A DNA stretch of 64,000 nt from CAZBME01 sp964645835 (GCA_964645835.1 CAZYDG010000065.1:7001-71000); one strand, 5' to 3'. Shown: positions 8,947-18,353, counted from the stretch's first letter. Numbers and translations: made by a program. The notes: generated by a model from the letters alone, not told the origin.

Positions 8947-10100
8947 AGTGGGGGCATTCTTTGGCTCGGCTGGTGGTTGCCCGTCAATTACCTTTTCTTC
9001 AGTCCCATTGAGCTTAGCCGGGGATTGACCATCAATTGCCTTATTTTCCGGCGCCTTTTCTTCCATCTCCTTTGGTTTGTCAGGTGATGGTGCGTCAATT
9101 GCCTTCACTTCCGGTGCTTTTTCTTCCGTATCATTGGGCTTAGCAGGTGATTGCCCGTCAGGTGCCTTATCTTCCGGCGCCTTTCCTTCCATCTCCTTTG
9201 GTTTGGCAGGTGATGGCCCGTTAATCGCTTTTTCTTCCATTTCCTTGAGTTTCACCTGAGCCATCGTCGCATGACATGACTTGTTTGAGGATACTTGACC
9301 AACAATTGTTGAAAAAGCAACTTTGCTGTTGTCTTATCGCCGAGTTTCAGGAAGCAAAGACCCTGTTTAAAAAGAGCGGCGGGAATCTTGTCGGATTCGG
9401 GATGGGTTTTAATCAACGTTTCATAAGCGAGAGCGGCTTTTTCATAATTGCCTTCGAAATACAGACATTCACAGATCCAATACATGGCGTTGGCCGCCTG
9501 ACCCGAATCTTTGTACCGGGTGAGATAGGTTTCAAACTCTTCGCGGGCGGATTCAAAACGCTCTTCTTTGAAGTGTTTGAGGGCCTTGTCGTAAAGGGCA
9601 TCTTCATCGGAAAGAGGCGCCGCCTCGGCGCCGTTTTCTTTTCCCTGATTCATATCTTTGATTTTTTCTTTTTCGTTGTCCTTCTGAAGCTTACTCGCTG
9701 CCTTATTCGAGTCCAAATCCAGCATTTTTTCGATGGATGAAACTCTTGCGTTTAATGCGTCCACGGCTATTTTAACGGATGAGACGTCTTTCGTCAGTAT
9801 CTCGATCTGTCCGGTTATCTTTTCGAGACGTTCTCTCAGGTCCGTCATATCAGCACCCCGATCGGCCTGGATCTCACGAATTTTGGCGTTCTGTTCCGAT
9901 AATGCCTTGATCTGTGCCGTCAGGGTTTCCAATGTCTCGCTAATGGATTCAAAATTTCTGCCTGTGGCCTCTTTCTTATCTTCTTTTAAATGCGGAATCA
10001 CAGCGTCAGTCGTGCCTGCTTCGTCTATGGCATATGCGGCTGTTCCCGAAATTGTGATCAAAAGACAAACTGATAGAAAGAGACTAAATATGTTCTTCAT
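8899..10100 (-). pseudogene. cpoB: CpoB/YbgF-like TPR envelope protein, frameshifted by a TCATG duplication
   Basis: Starts at the ATG at 10100 (MKNIFSLFLSVCLLI signal peptide; AGGG upstream). A coiled-coil region (ISETLETLTAQIKALSEQ onwards) is followed by TPR repeats (ALYDKALKHFKEERFESA, CLYFEGNYEKAALAYETL) as in CpoB/YbgF, the Tol-Pal partner coordinating peptidoglycan synthesis with outer-membrane constriction. The frame ends early at 9252 with SHVMRRWLR. The bases there are AGTCATGTCATGCGACG: removing one TCATG gives SHATMAQVKLKEME and continues to 8899, adding a Pro/Lys/Glu-rich tail with five imperfect repeats around EMEEKAP-A(I/P)DGQSPAKP. The restored protein would be about 398 aa. 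The coding split may be a mutation, a slippage-prone site or an assembly error. Confidence 0.85.
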
Positions 10101-10189
10101 GACCCTGCTTGATAGGGATAGAACACTTGCCATATGTCTTTACATATTCTCCATGAATCGGAAATTTCTAATTTCCTCTCCTGTATATT

Positions 10190-11797
10190 TTATATCTCCG
10201 AAATAAAGGCAGCAAGATGACGATCGATGTCCAGGAGGCGATCACGCAGGTCCGTCTGGGACGTCCAGGTCTTGCACTCAAGTTGGGACTTTCGGTCCCG
10301 GAGTTGATGAAGCTTGGCTTCCAGGTCATCTATTAGATAAACCCAGTTGATGGTGGGTCTTGCCTTCTCGGGATACTTCACGCGAGTGAGGGCTTCACCC
10401 GGCTTCAGGGTGATTTCGTCAAGATAATCGGGAATTGTGACCGTGTAGTTGAAGCGCTCCCGGATCAGGTCTGCCAGGACTTGTTGCCCCGTGTATTCAC
10501 CGTGGATCAGGAATACCTGCATGGCAGGCGACTGGAAATGTTTGAGCCAATCCAGAAGCTGAGTCTGACCCGCGTGGGCGGAAAATCCGTTGATAGTGAA
10601 TATCTTGGCCCGGACGGCTACGTCGTCGTTGAAGATATGGACGGTTTTCACGCCGTCGATTATGCGCCGCCCGGTTGTTCCCTGGGCTTGAAACCCGACG
10701 AACACCACACTGGCCCCTTCACGCCACAGGTTGTGCTTGAGATGGTGTTTGATGCGGCCCGCATCGGCCATGCCACTGGCGGAGATGACAATTGCAGGGC
10801 CCTTTGTCATGTTGATGGCTATCGATTCCTCTGTGCTTTGGGTGAATCTGAGCTGGGCAAGTGTCAGGGGGTCTTCTCCCTTGCCCAGTAGAGCTTTGGC
10901 GTCATCGTCAAAATATGACGCGTAACGACGAAAGACTTCCGTTGCCTGCGTGGCCATGGGGCTATCGACGTAGACGGGCATGTCGGCAGGCAGTTGCCCT
11001 TTTGCGGCCAACAGATGGAGGCAGTAGATGATCTCCTGGGTTCTTTCTACTGCAAAAGCTGGGATAATGACCTTTTCGCCGTTTTTATAACTATAGGCGA
11101 TGGCTTCGGCCAATTCTGTCAGGCTCTCTTCTTCGTTCTTGTGATTCCGGTTGCCGTAGGTTGATTCAAGAAAGAGGAAATCCGCATCCGTGGCAATGGT
11201 CGGGTCTTTGATGATCAACTGGGCGGGCCGTCCCATGTCGCCTGAAAAAATAACCTTTGATGTCGCGCTGTTTTCTGTGATTTGAAGTTCCAGAAAAGAG
11301 GCTCCCAAGATATGGCCGGCATCACGAAAAGTGACTGTCAGGCCGTCAAAGGGTGTCATTGGTGTGTCGTATAGGACGTCTTTGAAGAGTTGGGATGTTT
11401 TTTCCGCATCCTTCTGTGTATAGAGGGGTTCGACTCCCTGCTCGCCATGACGAAGACGTTTGCATGCCTTCCAACGAGATTCCATCTCTTGAATATGGGC
11501 GCTGTCCAGGAGCATGATCTTGAGCAGGTCTTTCGTGGGCGGTGTTGTATAAATGGATCCTCGGAATCCTTTTTTTACCAGGCGGGGCAGGAGACCCGTA
11601 TGGTCGATATGGGTATGGGTCACAAGGATGAATTCAATCTTTTCCGGTTCATAAATATCCGTGTTCCAATTACGTTTTTCTATCTCCGAATTGCCTTGAT
11701 GCATGCCGCAGTCCACGGCAAACCGATGGCCGTTCAACTCTATCATATAGCACGATCCTGTTACCGTTCGTGCAGCGCCAAGAAAACGTATTTTCAT
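10190..11797 (-). CDS. Metallo-beta-lactamase/beta-CASP RNA-processing hydrolase
   Basis: 535 aa from the ATG at 11797, which has AAAGGAC at good spacing; an upstream start would lie in repeat copy 4. Metal-binding motif VTHTHIDHTGLLP (HxHxDH), SGDMGRP, the LESTYGNRNH motif and the beta-CASP region (PVYVDSPMATQATEVFRRY), then the RMMBL end with FSAHAGQTQLLDWL and FLIHGEYTGQQ. This is the architecture of the bacterial CPSF-73-like group (TTHA0252/YsnA type), zinc-dependent endo- or exoribonucleases. Cytoplasmic, no signal peptide. The C-terminal 70 residues are a charged helical extension. It stands alone between the cpoB-like gene and repeat copy 4. Confidence 0.92.
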   Translation of the reverse strand: MKIRFLGAARTVTGSCYMIELNGHRFAVDCGMHQGNSEIEKRNWNTDIYEPEKIEFILVTHTHIDHTGLLPRLVKKGFRGSIYTTPPTKDLLKIMLLDSAHIQEMESRWKACKRLRHGEQGVEPLYTQKDAEKTSQLFKDVLYDTPMTPFDGLTVTFRDAGHILGASFLELQITENSATSKVIFSGDMGRPAQLIIKDPTIATDADFLFLESTYGNRNHKNEEESLTELAEAIAYSYKNGEKVIIPAFAVERTQEIIYCLHLLAAKGQLPADMPVYVDSPMATQATEVFRRYASYFDDDAKALLGKGEDPLTLAQLRFTQSTEESIAINMTKGPAIVISASGMADAGRIKHHLKHNLWREGASVVFVGFQAQGTTGRRIIDGVKTVHIFNDDVAVRAKIFTINGFSAHAGQTQLLDWLKHFQSPAMQVFLIHGEYTGQQVLADLIRERFNYTVTIPDYLDEITLKPGEALTRVKYPEKARPTINWVYLIDDLEAKLHQLRDRKSQLECKTWTSQTDLRDRLLDIDRHLAAFISEI

Positions 11798-11816
11798 AAG
11801 TAATGTCCTTTTCTGA

Positions 11817-11962
11817 CAGGCTGCTGAAAAACGCCATCTGCTGCGTTGCACTACAAGCTCCCCCCCGCTTTCGCAGGGGCAGGCTATATTGATGTACTTC
11901 TATATACGCCTCATTACTCAGCTTTTACGCGCCTTGCATCTGGGAGTTTTTGAACAGCCTGC
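11817..11962. repeat. Palindromic intergenic repeat, copy 4, with inserted hairpin
   Basis: 146 bp with ends CAGGCTGCTGAAAAACGCC and TTTTTGAACAGCCTGC. Compared with copies 1-2 it has an extra segment CCCCGCTTTCGCAGGGG, itself a hairpin, in place of the GCTTCGTC part. It lies in the divergent gap between the beta-CASP hydrolase and the acyl-CoA synthetase. Confidence 0.88.
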
Positions 11963-12147
11963 TAAACATTTTAGCTGATTTATTGTCTATTAATCGAGCC
12001 CTTGTCAGGCCTTTGTCCATACTTCAACAAGTCTTTGAATGCAATGGCAAATTTTCATAAAATCTTCAATTGATCATTTTTGGAAAATATGCATGATACT
12101 GGTTCAAAGAGTCCAAAGACCTATATGTATTTTATTATGGAGGTATC

Positions 12148-13950
12148 ATGTCTGAGCAATATGAACTTACAAAACCGGACAATCTGGTGGAAATGTTCGA
12201 GGAAAGTATCAAGAAGTACCCGGAAAGAACCTGTCTTGGAACAAAAAATAGACAGGGGGAATATGAATGGGTGACATATCGGGAAATAGGCCGGCGCATC
12301 GACAACCTGCGGGGGGGATTGGCCAGTCTTGGCGTCAAACGGGGCGATGCTGTTGGTATTATCAGCAACAACAGCGTCGATTGGGCTGTTGGTCATTATG
12401 CGACAGCGGGCCTTGGGGCTTTTTATGTCCCCATGTATGAAGCCGAACTTACGCATGTCTGGGAATACATTATTAAAGACAGCGCCACAAAGATCCTGTT
12501 CGTATCGAAGCCCGAAATCTATGACATTATAAAGGATTTTCCAAAGCGAATTCCCACGCTGGAACGGATATTTCTGATACCGGGTAATGGGGAGAACACG
12601 ATGTCGGAACTGGAGCGGATTGGAGAGGACAAACCCGTCAAGTCAATTTATCCGAAGTCCGAGGAGGTGGCCGTTCTCGTGTATACATCGGGAACAACAG
12701 GGGATCCAAAGGGTGTCCTGCTTACCCACGGCAATTGGACGAGCAATCACCACGCACGCAAAGTGGCCTATCCCGATTTCAATCCCGAAGATCGCACCGT
12801 GTCGCTCCTTCCCTGGGCACATTGTTTCGGCCTGGGTGAACTGCACACGTTTACCGCCGTGGGAGGTTCTTTAGGATTTATGGAGAGCACGAAAACCATC
12901 GTCGAAGACATGGCGAAGATCAAACCTACCTTCCTTATAGCTGTTCCCAGAATCTTCAACAAAGTCTATGATACAATCGTCACGAAAGTCAACGAAGCGG
13001 GCGGCTTCAAGAAAACACTCTTCGATGCCGGTGTAGATGCTGCGAAGGAAAGGAGGCGTCTTGCCGAACAGGGAAAATCAAGCTTTATGGCTGACCTCAA
13101 GTTCAACATTATCAACGGGCTCGTTTTTCAGAAGATTCGCGATCTTTTCGGCGGCAGGCTCAGAGGGGCTGTAACGGGCAGCGCGGCCATGAACCCTGAA
13201 ATCTCCAAGTTCTTTTTCGACATCGGGATTCCCCTCTATGATGTCTATGGAATGACGGAAACATCGCCGGGTATTACAGCGAATAGCCCCTCCTGTTACC
13301 GGATCGGCAGTGTCGGCCGGGTCATGGATAAAATCAGGGTCGTCATCGACAAATCCGTTGTCGCAGAGGGTGCTCAAGATGGTGAGATTATCGTTTATGG
13401 CCCCAACGTCATGAAAGGTTATCACAACAAGCCGGAAGCGACGAGAGAGGTTATAACGCCCGATTGCGGTGTCAGAACAGGCGATCGTGGCCGTTTCGAC
13501 GAGGACGGATTCTTATGGATCACAGGCCGCATCAAGGAGCAATACAAACTGGAAAATGGGAAATATGTATTCCCCGCCGCACTGGAGGAGGATATCTGCC
13601 TAAATCACTTCGTCCTGAGCGCCATGGTTTATGGCGCCGGCCGTGAATACAATGTCTGCCTGATCGTTCCGGATGTCATCGCCCTGGAGATGTATGCGAA
13701 GAAACACAGCCTGACGGAGGACGCACAGACTCTTACAGCCCGTGATGATATCCAGAAAATGATCGCCAAAGAGATTGTCGATTCCCTGAAAAAGAAATAC
13801 GGCGCCTACGAAATTCCCAAGAAATTTCTCTTCCTGACAGAGCCGTTCACATTGGAAAATGGCATGATAACCCAGACCATGAAACTCAAACGCCGGGTCA
13901 TTGTCGAGAAATATATGGATAAGATTGAAGGTCTTTATAATGCAATTTAA
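12148..13950 (+). CDS. Long-chain acyl-CoA synthetase (AMP-forming)
   Basis: 600 aa, complete. Adenylate-forming enzyme that activates fatty acids to acyl-CoA with ATP. Motifs: P-loop VYTSGTTGDPKGVLLTHGN, YDVYGMTETSPGI, and TGDRGRFDEDGFLWITGRIKEQYKLENGKY. The start ATG at 12148 has GGAGG 6-7 nt upstream. No signal peptide; probably a soluble or membrane-associated FadD-like enzyme. It stands alone, with a repeat upstream and a palindromic repeat and a strong hairpin downstream. A role in fatty acid or aromatic acid metabolism of a syntrophic anaerobe is plausible; substrate cannot be read from sequence. Confidence 0.93.
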   Translation: MSEQYELTKPDNLVEMFEESIKKYPERTCLGTKNRQGEYEWVTYREIGRRIDNLRGGLASLGVKRGDAVGIISNNSVDWAVGHYATAGLGAFYVPMYEAELTHVWEYIIKDSATKILFVSKPEIYDIIKDFPKRIPTLERIFLIPGNGENTMSELERIGEDKPVKSIYPKSEEVAVLVYTSGTTGDPKGVLLTHGNWTSNHHARKVAYPDFNPEDRTVSLLPWAHCFGLGELHTFTAVGGSLGFMESTKTIVEDMAKIKPTFLIAVPRIFNKVYDTIVTKVNEAGGFKKTLFDAGVDAAKERRRLAEQGKSSFMADLKFNIINGLVFQKIRDLFGGRLRGAVTGSAAMNPEISKFFFDIGIPLYDVYGMTETSPGITANSPSCYRIGSVGRVMDKIRVVIDKSVVAEGAQDGEIIVYGPNVMKGYHNKPEATREVITPDCGVRTGDRGRFDEDGFLWITGRIKEQYKLENGKYVFPAALEEDICLNHFVLSAMVYGAGREYNVCLIVPDVIALEMYAKKHSLTEDAQTLTARDDIQKMIAKEIVDSLKKKYGAYEIPKKFLFLTEPFTLENGMITQTMKLKRRVIVEKYMDKIEGLYNAI

Positions 13951-13985
13951 AATTAGAGAGAAGAAACACCTCCCTCCTCAGAAGG

Positions 13986-14068
13986 CGTCATTACCGTGAA
14001 AACGGGAATCCAGAGGTTCTAGAAATACATCCTTATACTGGATTATCCGGTCAAGCCGGATAATGACG
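13986..14068. repeat. Short palindromic repeat (CGTCATTA...TAATGACG)
   Basis: Inverted ends CGTCATTACCGTGAAAACGGG and CTGGATTATCCGG...CCGGATAATGACG, containing internal hairpins (CCGTGAAAACGG; TCCGGTCAAGCCGGA). Elements with GTCATTCCCG/CGGGAATGAC ends are common between genes in Desulfobacterota and related genomes. It lies downstream of the acyl-CoA synthetase and is non-coding. Confidence 0.75.
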
Positions 14069-14112
14069 GAGAAGAATGGAGAATTTTGAAAACAGTGAAC
14101 GACAATTAATTT

Positions 14113-14141
14113 CTTCCCCCCTTTTTGCCCAAGGGGGGAAG
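14113..14141. terminator. Perfect 9-bp GC hairpin, possible bidirectional terminator
   Basis: CTTCCCCCC and GGGGGGAAG pair perfectly around an 11-nt loop; the plus-strand side is followed by TGTTTTG. It lies between the convergent acyl-CoA synthetase and CsgG-like genes. A similar C-run/G-run palindrome occurs at 49575-49600, so it may equally be a small dispersed repeat. Confidence 0.5.
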
Positions 14142-14171
14142 TGTTTTGCATAGCCTTTAAATTAGAAGTTG

Positions 14172-14900
14172 CTATTCGTCAAGCTGTATGGCGGATTTTG
14201 TTTTTTCCCTTCGTTTCGTTTCTTTGGCCGCATATTTCTGGCGGCATTCATCGTTCTTGGGGCTTGTCAGTGTGCATTCCAGGTATTCCGTAATTTCTAC
14301 GATACAGCCACGGATGGCCTTGCCGACGGGTGTTTTTTCCTGTTTACTCAGATTGCCCGAAAGGCCTGGGACAATCCCTGAGGGGCCGCTGATACTCATT
14401 CCGCCCGATGTTGATGTGGCCTCCACAGTTCTCGTCTCGGCGATTTCTCCCGTTTCGGCGTCAATGACCTTCAGGTCGACGGCCATGTAGGCCTTCTTTT
14501 GTGCACCGCCAAAGGAAAACCCGCGGAAGCTGACGCCACCGCCGCCGCTTTCCGTATTCTCCTGGAAAGAGGACACCGTGGCGGCAATCAAGTATTGAGC
14601 CCCCTTGATTTTGCCCATTTTGATCTTTGTCGACGATTCCACCAGGCCTGATTCGCTCAATTGCTGCTCGCTGAGGGCGGATTTCAACTCGCGCCGTTCC
14701 AGAATTTGAAAGGCCTTCGTGGATGCAAGCTCATTGATGAGCATGTCCTGCAACTCGGAGGCGGTGCTGCCCGACCACCAATAGGCGTGTGTGTTGTTGG
14801 TAAAGCGCAGAACGCCGATGCGAGGCTTTTCGGCGGCGAATGCCGTGACCGCAGTGACGATAAACAGAAGACCCAAGGCTAATGATGCAAATTTTTTCAT
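14172..14900 (-). CDS. Exported CsgG-like protein
   Basis: 242 aa from the ATG at 14900, chosen because AGGAGG lies 8-9 nt upstream and a signal peptide (MKKFASLALGLLFIVTAVTAFA) follows at once. The mature part resembles CsgG/curli-secretion-type domains: RIGVLRFTNNT, LINELASTKAFQILERRELKSALSEQQ, GAQYLIAATVSSFQEN, and VDLKVIDAETGEI. There is no lipobox Cys, so it is periplasmic rather than a lipoprotein. The C-terminal 50 residues are basic and rich in Lys/Glu. Proteins of this family can form or assist outer-membrane secretion channels, but many are of unknown role. A second, lipoprotein, relative occurs at 59043-59663. It stands alone. Confidence 0.75.
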   Translation of the reverse strand: MKKFASLALGLLFIVTAVTAFAAEKPRIGVLRFTNNTHAYWWSGSTASELQDMLINELASTKAFQILERRELKSALSEQQLSESGLVESSTKIKMGKIKGAQYLIAATVSSFQENTESGGGGVSFRGFSFGGAQKKAYMAVDLKVIDAETGEIAETRTVEATSTSGGMSISGPSGIVPGLSGNLSKQEKTPVGKAIRGCIVEITEYLECTLTSPKNDECRQKYAAKETKRREKTKSAIQLDE

Positions 14901-15225
14901 AGGTGATATCCTCCTCATGAATGGTGTTGATGGATAAGGACAAACCATTGCGGAACAGAATATAAGAAAACCGATATGACCTGTCAATCAAATATTGGAC
15001 AGATTTCGTATGATAATCAGCGCGGATTTATCAAGGAGTAAAAAAAATGGTTGACTGGGAATAACAGCGCCTGTGAGTTTAAAGCTTTGATTTCAGAAAA
15101 TCACTCATTGCCTTCTGAAATGATCACGTCAGAGAAAGAAAACCTCCCTTCCAAACAGGTCACACTATAAATCTGATCAGAGCGATAGAGGAATTGGAAG
15201 AGAGGTTTATTGTACCATGGTAATT
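14901..15225. other. Gene-free interval
   Basis: 325 bases between the CsgG-like gene and the end of the enoyl-CoA hydratase gene. I see no ORF with a credible start, no strong terminator and no member of the repeat family. It should hold the promoter of the CsgG-like gene, read leftward. Confidence 0.5.
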
Positions 15226-16014
15226 TCACTTTCCTGTGAAGGTTGGTTTGCGCCTTCCCAGGAAGGCGCTGACTCCTTCCTGGGCATCAGCCGTCTTTGA
15301 CATATCGGCAATTGCCCGTGCCTCGAATTCCATCTGGGTCTCAAGTGGATGAGAGAATGTTACATTGACCAATCTTTTCACTGCCCCGTATGAAAGGGTC
15401 GGGCCTATAGCAAGAGTTTTTACGAGCTTTTCGGCTTCCTGCATCAGTTCCGCGTCTGGAATGACACGGCTCACAAGGCCCCATTCGAGAGCCTCTTTTG
15501 CGCCGAGTCTGCGGTTGGTGAGCATCAACTCCCGCGCTCTCAGGAGGCCGACATAACGCGGCAGCAGGTATGTCATACCGCCATCAGGCGCCAGCGCTGC
15601 TGCCGTGTATGCTGCCGTGAACGATGCCGAATCGGCAGCAAGGATCAGGTCTCCACAGATGGCAAAACTCATGCCCATGCCCGCTGCCGGCCCGTTTACG
15701 GCCGTCACCAGCGGCTTGTCCATCCTCGTGAACCGCGAGGCAGCGGAATGACAATAGACAGTCATCTCTTTCAGGGCCTTCGACAACCCATCACCCGATT
15801 CTGAAAAATATTTCAAATCACCGCCGGCACTGAAAAACTTGCCTCGTCCTGTAAGCAGTACGGCTCTGATTTCGGGATCCTCGTCGCAGCGTATGGCTAT
15901 GTGCATCAGTTCCTTGCCGGATGTCATGTTAAGCCCGTTCGCAGCCTCTGGCCGATTCAACGTGATGTATGCTACTTGGTCTTTCACTTCGAAAATAACA
16001 GTTTCGTAGTTCAT
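15226..16014 (-). CDS. Enoyl-CoA hydratase/isomerase family protein (PaaG-like)
   Basis: 262 aa from the ATG at 16014 (AAAGGAGG 10 nt upstream; a TTG at 16023 is less likely). Crotonase fold: oxyanion-hole segments GKFFSAGGDLKYF and NGPAAGMGMSFAICGD. The two Glu residues used by true hydratases are absent: the first site reads GMGMSFAICGD and the second carries Asp in LAPDGGMTYLLPR. PDGG at that site is typical of isomerases such as PaaG and related delta-3,delta-2-enoyl-CoA isomerases, so an isomerase activity is more likely than hydration (inference). Monocistronic, upstream of nothing on its strand; it sits beyond the 3' end of the trp operon. Confidence 0.88.
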   Translation of the reverse strand: MNYETVIFEVKDQVAYITLNRPEAANGLNMTSGKELMHIAIRCDEDPEIRAVLLTGRGKFFSAGGDLKYFSESGDGLSKALKEMTVYCHSAASRFTRMDKPLVTAVNGPAAGMGMSFAICGDLILAADSASFTAAYTAAALAPDGGMTYLLPRYVGLLRARELMLTNRRLGAKEALEWGLVSRVIPDAELMQEAEKLVKTLAIGPTLSYGAVKRLVNVTFSHPLETQMEFEARAIADMSKTADAQEGVSAFLGRRKPTFTGK

Positions 16015-16126
16015 GTTTATCAATCCTCCTTTATTATAAAGTTATTCTGTTTCGGATTTTGCATGTCCCAAGATAGGCCTTATCATCAAGAGTCAATAGA
16101 ATGGGCAATTGCCGCTTTAATTTCAT

Positions 16127-16186
16127 TTACGACAGCATCTGAATTTTCGCTAACGCAAAATCTTTAATGTCCGCCGTTATAGACAT
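16127..16186 (-). other. Possible 19-codon gene stub with strong ribosome site
   Basis: AGGAGGAGATCG precedes an ATG reading MSITADIKDFALAKIQMLS then stop. A one-base shift would extend it as ENSDAVVNEIKAAIAHSIDS. It lies in the 295-base gap between trpA and the crotonase gene, same strand. It could be the start of a decayed small gene; the only support is the ribosome site and the helical continuation in another frame. Confidence 0.25.
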
Positions 16187-16309
16187 CGATCTCCTCCTCT
16201 GCGGATTAAACAAGCGTTATCTATCATGATTTAAAGATATCCGTCAATGGCTGCGTGAGCCCCACTTCGGGTTGGTAGCGCAAGAAAGCAGGGCCCTGTA
16301 TAATGCAAA

Positions 16310-17110
16310 TTACGGTGTCCCGATGGCTTTTTTGATTTCTGTTGCATAGGCTGAAACGATGGGAATGAGATCCGCCTTCTGTCCATGCTCTTCGATCAGA
16401 CGGACGACGGCGCTGCCGATGACGATACCGTCCGCCAGGGGGGCGATTGCCGCAGCCTGTTCCGGTGTCGAGATGCCGAAACCGACGGCGATGGGCAGGG
16501 TTGTTTCCTGACGGATCAGCGCAATATCCTTTGCAATATCCGATGGTTCAGGAGTAGCAGAGCCCGTCACGCCCGTGACGGAGATGTAATAGATGAATCC
16601 CGTGGCGTCCCTGGCAATGGATTTAATGCGCTTGGCTCCCGTCGTCGGGGCGATGAGGGCAATAAAATCGAGACCGGCGCTGTCGGTATATTGCCGGAGC
16701 TCCGCCCCTTCCTCCGGGGGTAGATCGACAACGAGGATGCCATCCACGCCTGCCTCTTTCGCCCTTTGGGCAAAATGTTCGTTGCCGTAGGAAAAGATGG
16801 GATTGTAGTAGCCGAAAAGGACGATGGGAATTTGGGTATACTGACGCAGGACGGCGATCCTGTCGAGGATGGCGTTCAGGGTAACACCGCTTTTCAAGGC
16901 TCGTTGAGCCGCCGCCTGGATGGCGGGCCCATCGGCGGTAGGATCCGAGAAGGGAACACCCACCTCCAGGATATCGACGCCGGACGTCTCTAAGGTTTTA
17001 ATTATCGCCTCCGTATGATCCAGGTCCGGATCGCCCGCTGTAATGTAAGCGATAAAGGCCTTTTCGTTTTTCTTCTTCAGTTCAGCAAATTTCTGCTCTA
17101 TCCGTCCCAT
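16310..17110 (-). CDS. trpA: Tryptophan synthase alpha subunit
   Basis: 266 aa from the ATG at 17110 (AGGAGG at good spacing). Cleaves indole-3-glycerol phosphate to indole and glyceraldehyde 3-phosphate, passing indole through a tunnel to TrpB. The catalytic Glu is in LEVGVPFSDPTADGPAIQ and the catalytic Asp in GILVVDLPPEE; the phosphate site GFGIST and GIVIGSAVV are present. Last gene of the trp operon, 14 nt after trpB. Length matches the family. Confidence 0.97.
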   Translation of the reverse strand: MGRIEQKFAELKKKNEKAFIAYITAGDPDLDHTEAIIKTLETSGVDILEVGVPFSDPTADGPAIQAAAQRALKSGVTLNAILDRIAVLRQYTQIPIVLFGYYNPIFSYGNEHFAQRAKEAGVDGILVVDLPPEEGAELRQYTDSAGLDFIALIAPTTGAKRIKSIARDATGFIYYISVTGVTGSATPEPSDIAKDIALIRQETTLPIAVGFGISTPEQAAAIAPLADGIVIGSAVVRLIEEHGQKADLIPIVSAYATEIKKAIGTP

Positions 17111-17124
17111 AATTATTCCTCCTG

Positions 17125-18324
17125 TCACAGTGAATACAACTCCATCTGCCCGGCTATCGTTTCCGCATCCTTGTCACCCCGGCCGGAGAGGTTGACAATC
17201 ATGATCTGATCTTGGGCCATGGTCGGGGCGATCTTCATGGCATAGGCCACGGCATGGGCGCTTTCCAGGGCCGGGATGATCCCTTCCAATTGCGAAAGGG
17301 TAAGGAAGGCGTCAACGGCCTCCTTGTCCGTAACGGATACATAAGTGGCCTGGCCGGAACTGTGAAAATATCCGTGCTCGGGTCCGACGCCGGGATAATC
17401 AAGGCCGGCGGCAATTGAATAGGCGTCATGGATTTGGCCGTCTTTGTCCTGAAGGAGGTACGTTTTGTTCCCATGGAGGACACCGACACGGCCGGCGGAT
17501 ATGCTTGCCGCATGCTGTGTTGTCGTTAAACCCATGCCTGCCGCCTCGACACCGATCATCCGGACCAACCCGTCATTACGAAAGGGATAGAAAAGACCCA
17601 TGGCGTTACTGCCGCCGCCGATACAGGCGACAAGAACATCGGGGAGTCTTCCTTCAAGAGAAAGTATCTGCTTTCTGGCTTCCCGGCCGATGACGCTTTG
17701 AAAGTCGCGGACCATCATTGGGTAGGGATGGGGGCCTGCCGTCGTGCCGATGACGTAAAACGTATCTCGAACACGGGAGACCCATTGGCGCATGGCCTCG
17801 TTCATGGCATCCTTCAAAGTGGCAGTTCCCGATTTAACGGGGACCACATGCGCTCCCAGAACCTTCATCCGGAAGACATTCGGCGCCTGCCGCCGTATAT
17901 CCTCCTCTCCCATGAAGACCTGGCATTCCATGCCGAAGAGGGCGGCGACTGTAGCCGTGGCAACGCCGTGCTGACCAGCGCCCGTTTCGGCGATGACCCG
18001 TTTCTTGCCCATCCGCCGCGCGAGAAGGGCCTGGCCCAGAGTATTGTTGAGCTTGTGAGAGCCCGTGTGATTCAGATCCTCCCGTTTCAGGTAGATCCTG
18101 GCGCCGCCCAGGTGTTCCGTCAGGCGTCGGGCGAAGTAGAGCGGCGTCTCGCGGCCGCTGTAATAGCGGAGATGATTCTTGAATTCTTCACGGAATACCT
18201 TGTCTTTTCGGGCCTGGCGGTATGTATCTTCCAATTCGAGGAGGGCGGGCATGAGCGTTTCCGCCACATAGCGGCCGCCGAAGATACCGAAATGACCTTT
18301 TTTGTCGGGTAATGGATTTGGCAT
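17125..18324 (-). CDS. trpB: Tryptophan synthase beta subunit
   Basis: 399 aa from the ATG at 18324 (AAAGGAAC upstream), the usual TrpB1 length. PLP enzyme that condenses indole with serine. The PLP-binding Lys is in HTGSHKLNNTLGQA, the tunnel and active-site segment AETGAGQHGVATAT and the phosphate-binding GGGSNAMG are intact; C-terminal NLSGRGDKD present. Lies between trpF and trpA on the same strand, with short gaps indicating one transcript. Confidence 0.98.
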   Translation of the reverse strand: MPNPLPDKKGHFGIFGGRYVAETLMPALLELEDTYRQARKDKVFREEFKNHLRYYSGRETPLYFARRLTEHLGGARIYLKREDLNHTGSHKLNNTLGQALLARRMGKKRVIAETGAGQHGVATATVAALFGMECQVFMGEEDIRRQAPNVFRMKVLGAHVVPVKSGTATLKDAMNEAMRQWVSRVRDTFYVIGTTAGPHPYPMMVRDFQSVIGREARKQILSLEGRLPDVLVACIGGGSNAMGLFYPFRNDGLVRMIGVEAAGMGLTTTQHAASISAGRVGVLHGNKTYLLQDKDGQIHDAYSIAAGLDYPGVGPEHGYFHSSGQATYVSVTDKEAVDAFLTLSQLEGIIPALESAHAVAYAMKIAPTMAQDQIMIVNLSGRGDKDAETIAGQMELYSL

Positions 18325-18353
18325 GGTCTGTTCCTTTCTGATTGACATGATTA

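Noticed and set aside
9077..9259. Small plus-strand frame in the cpoB tail
   Set aside because: It is the antisense of the Pro/Lys/Glu repeats and has no ribosome site.
16060..16200. A decayed small gene beyond the trp operon
   Set aside because: Only 19 codons in frame, with one possible frameshift; not enough to call a gene, kept as a low-confidence feature.
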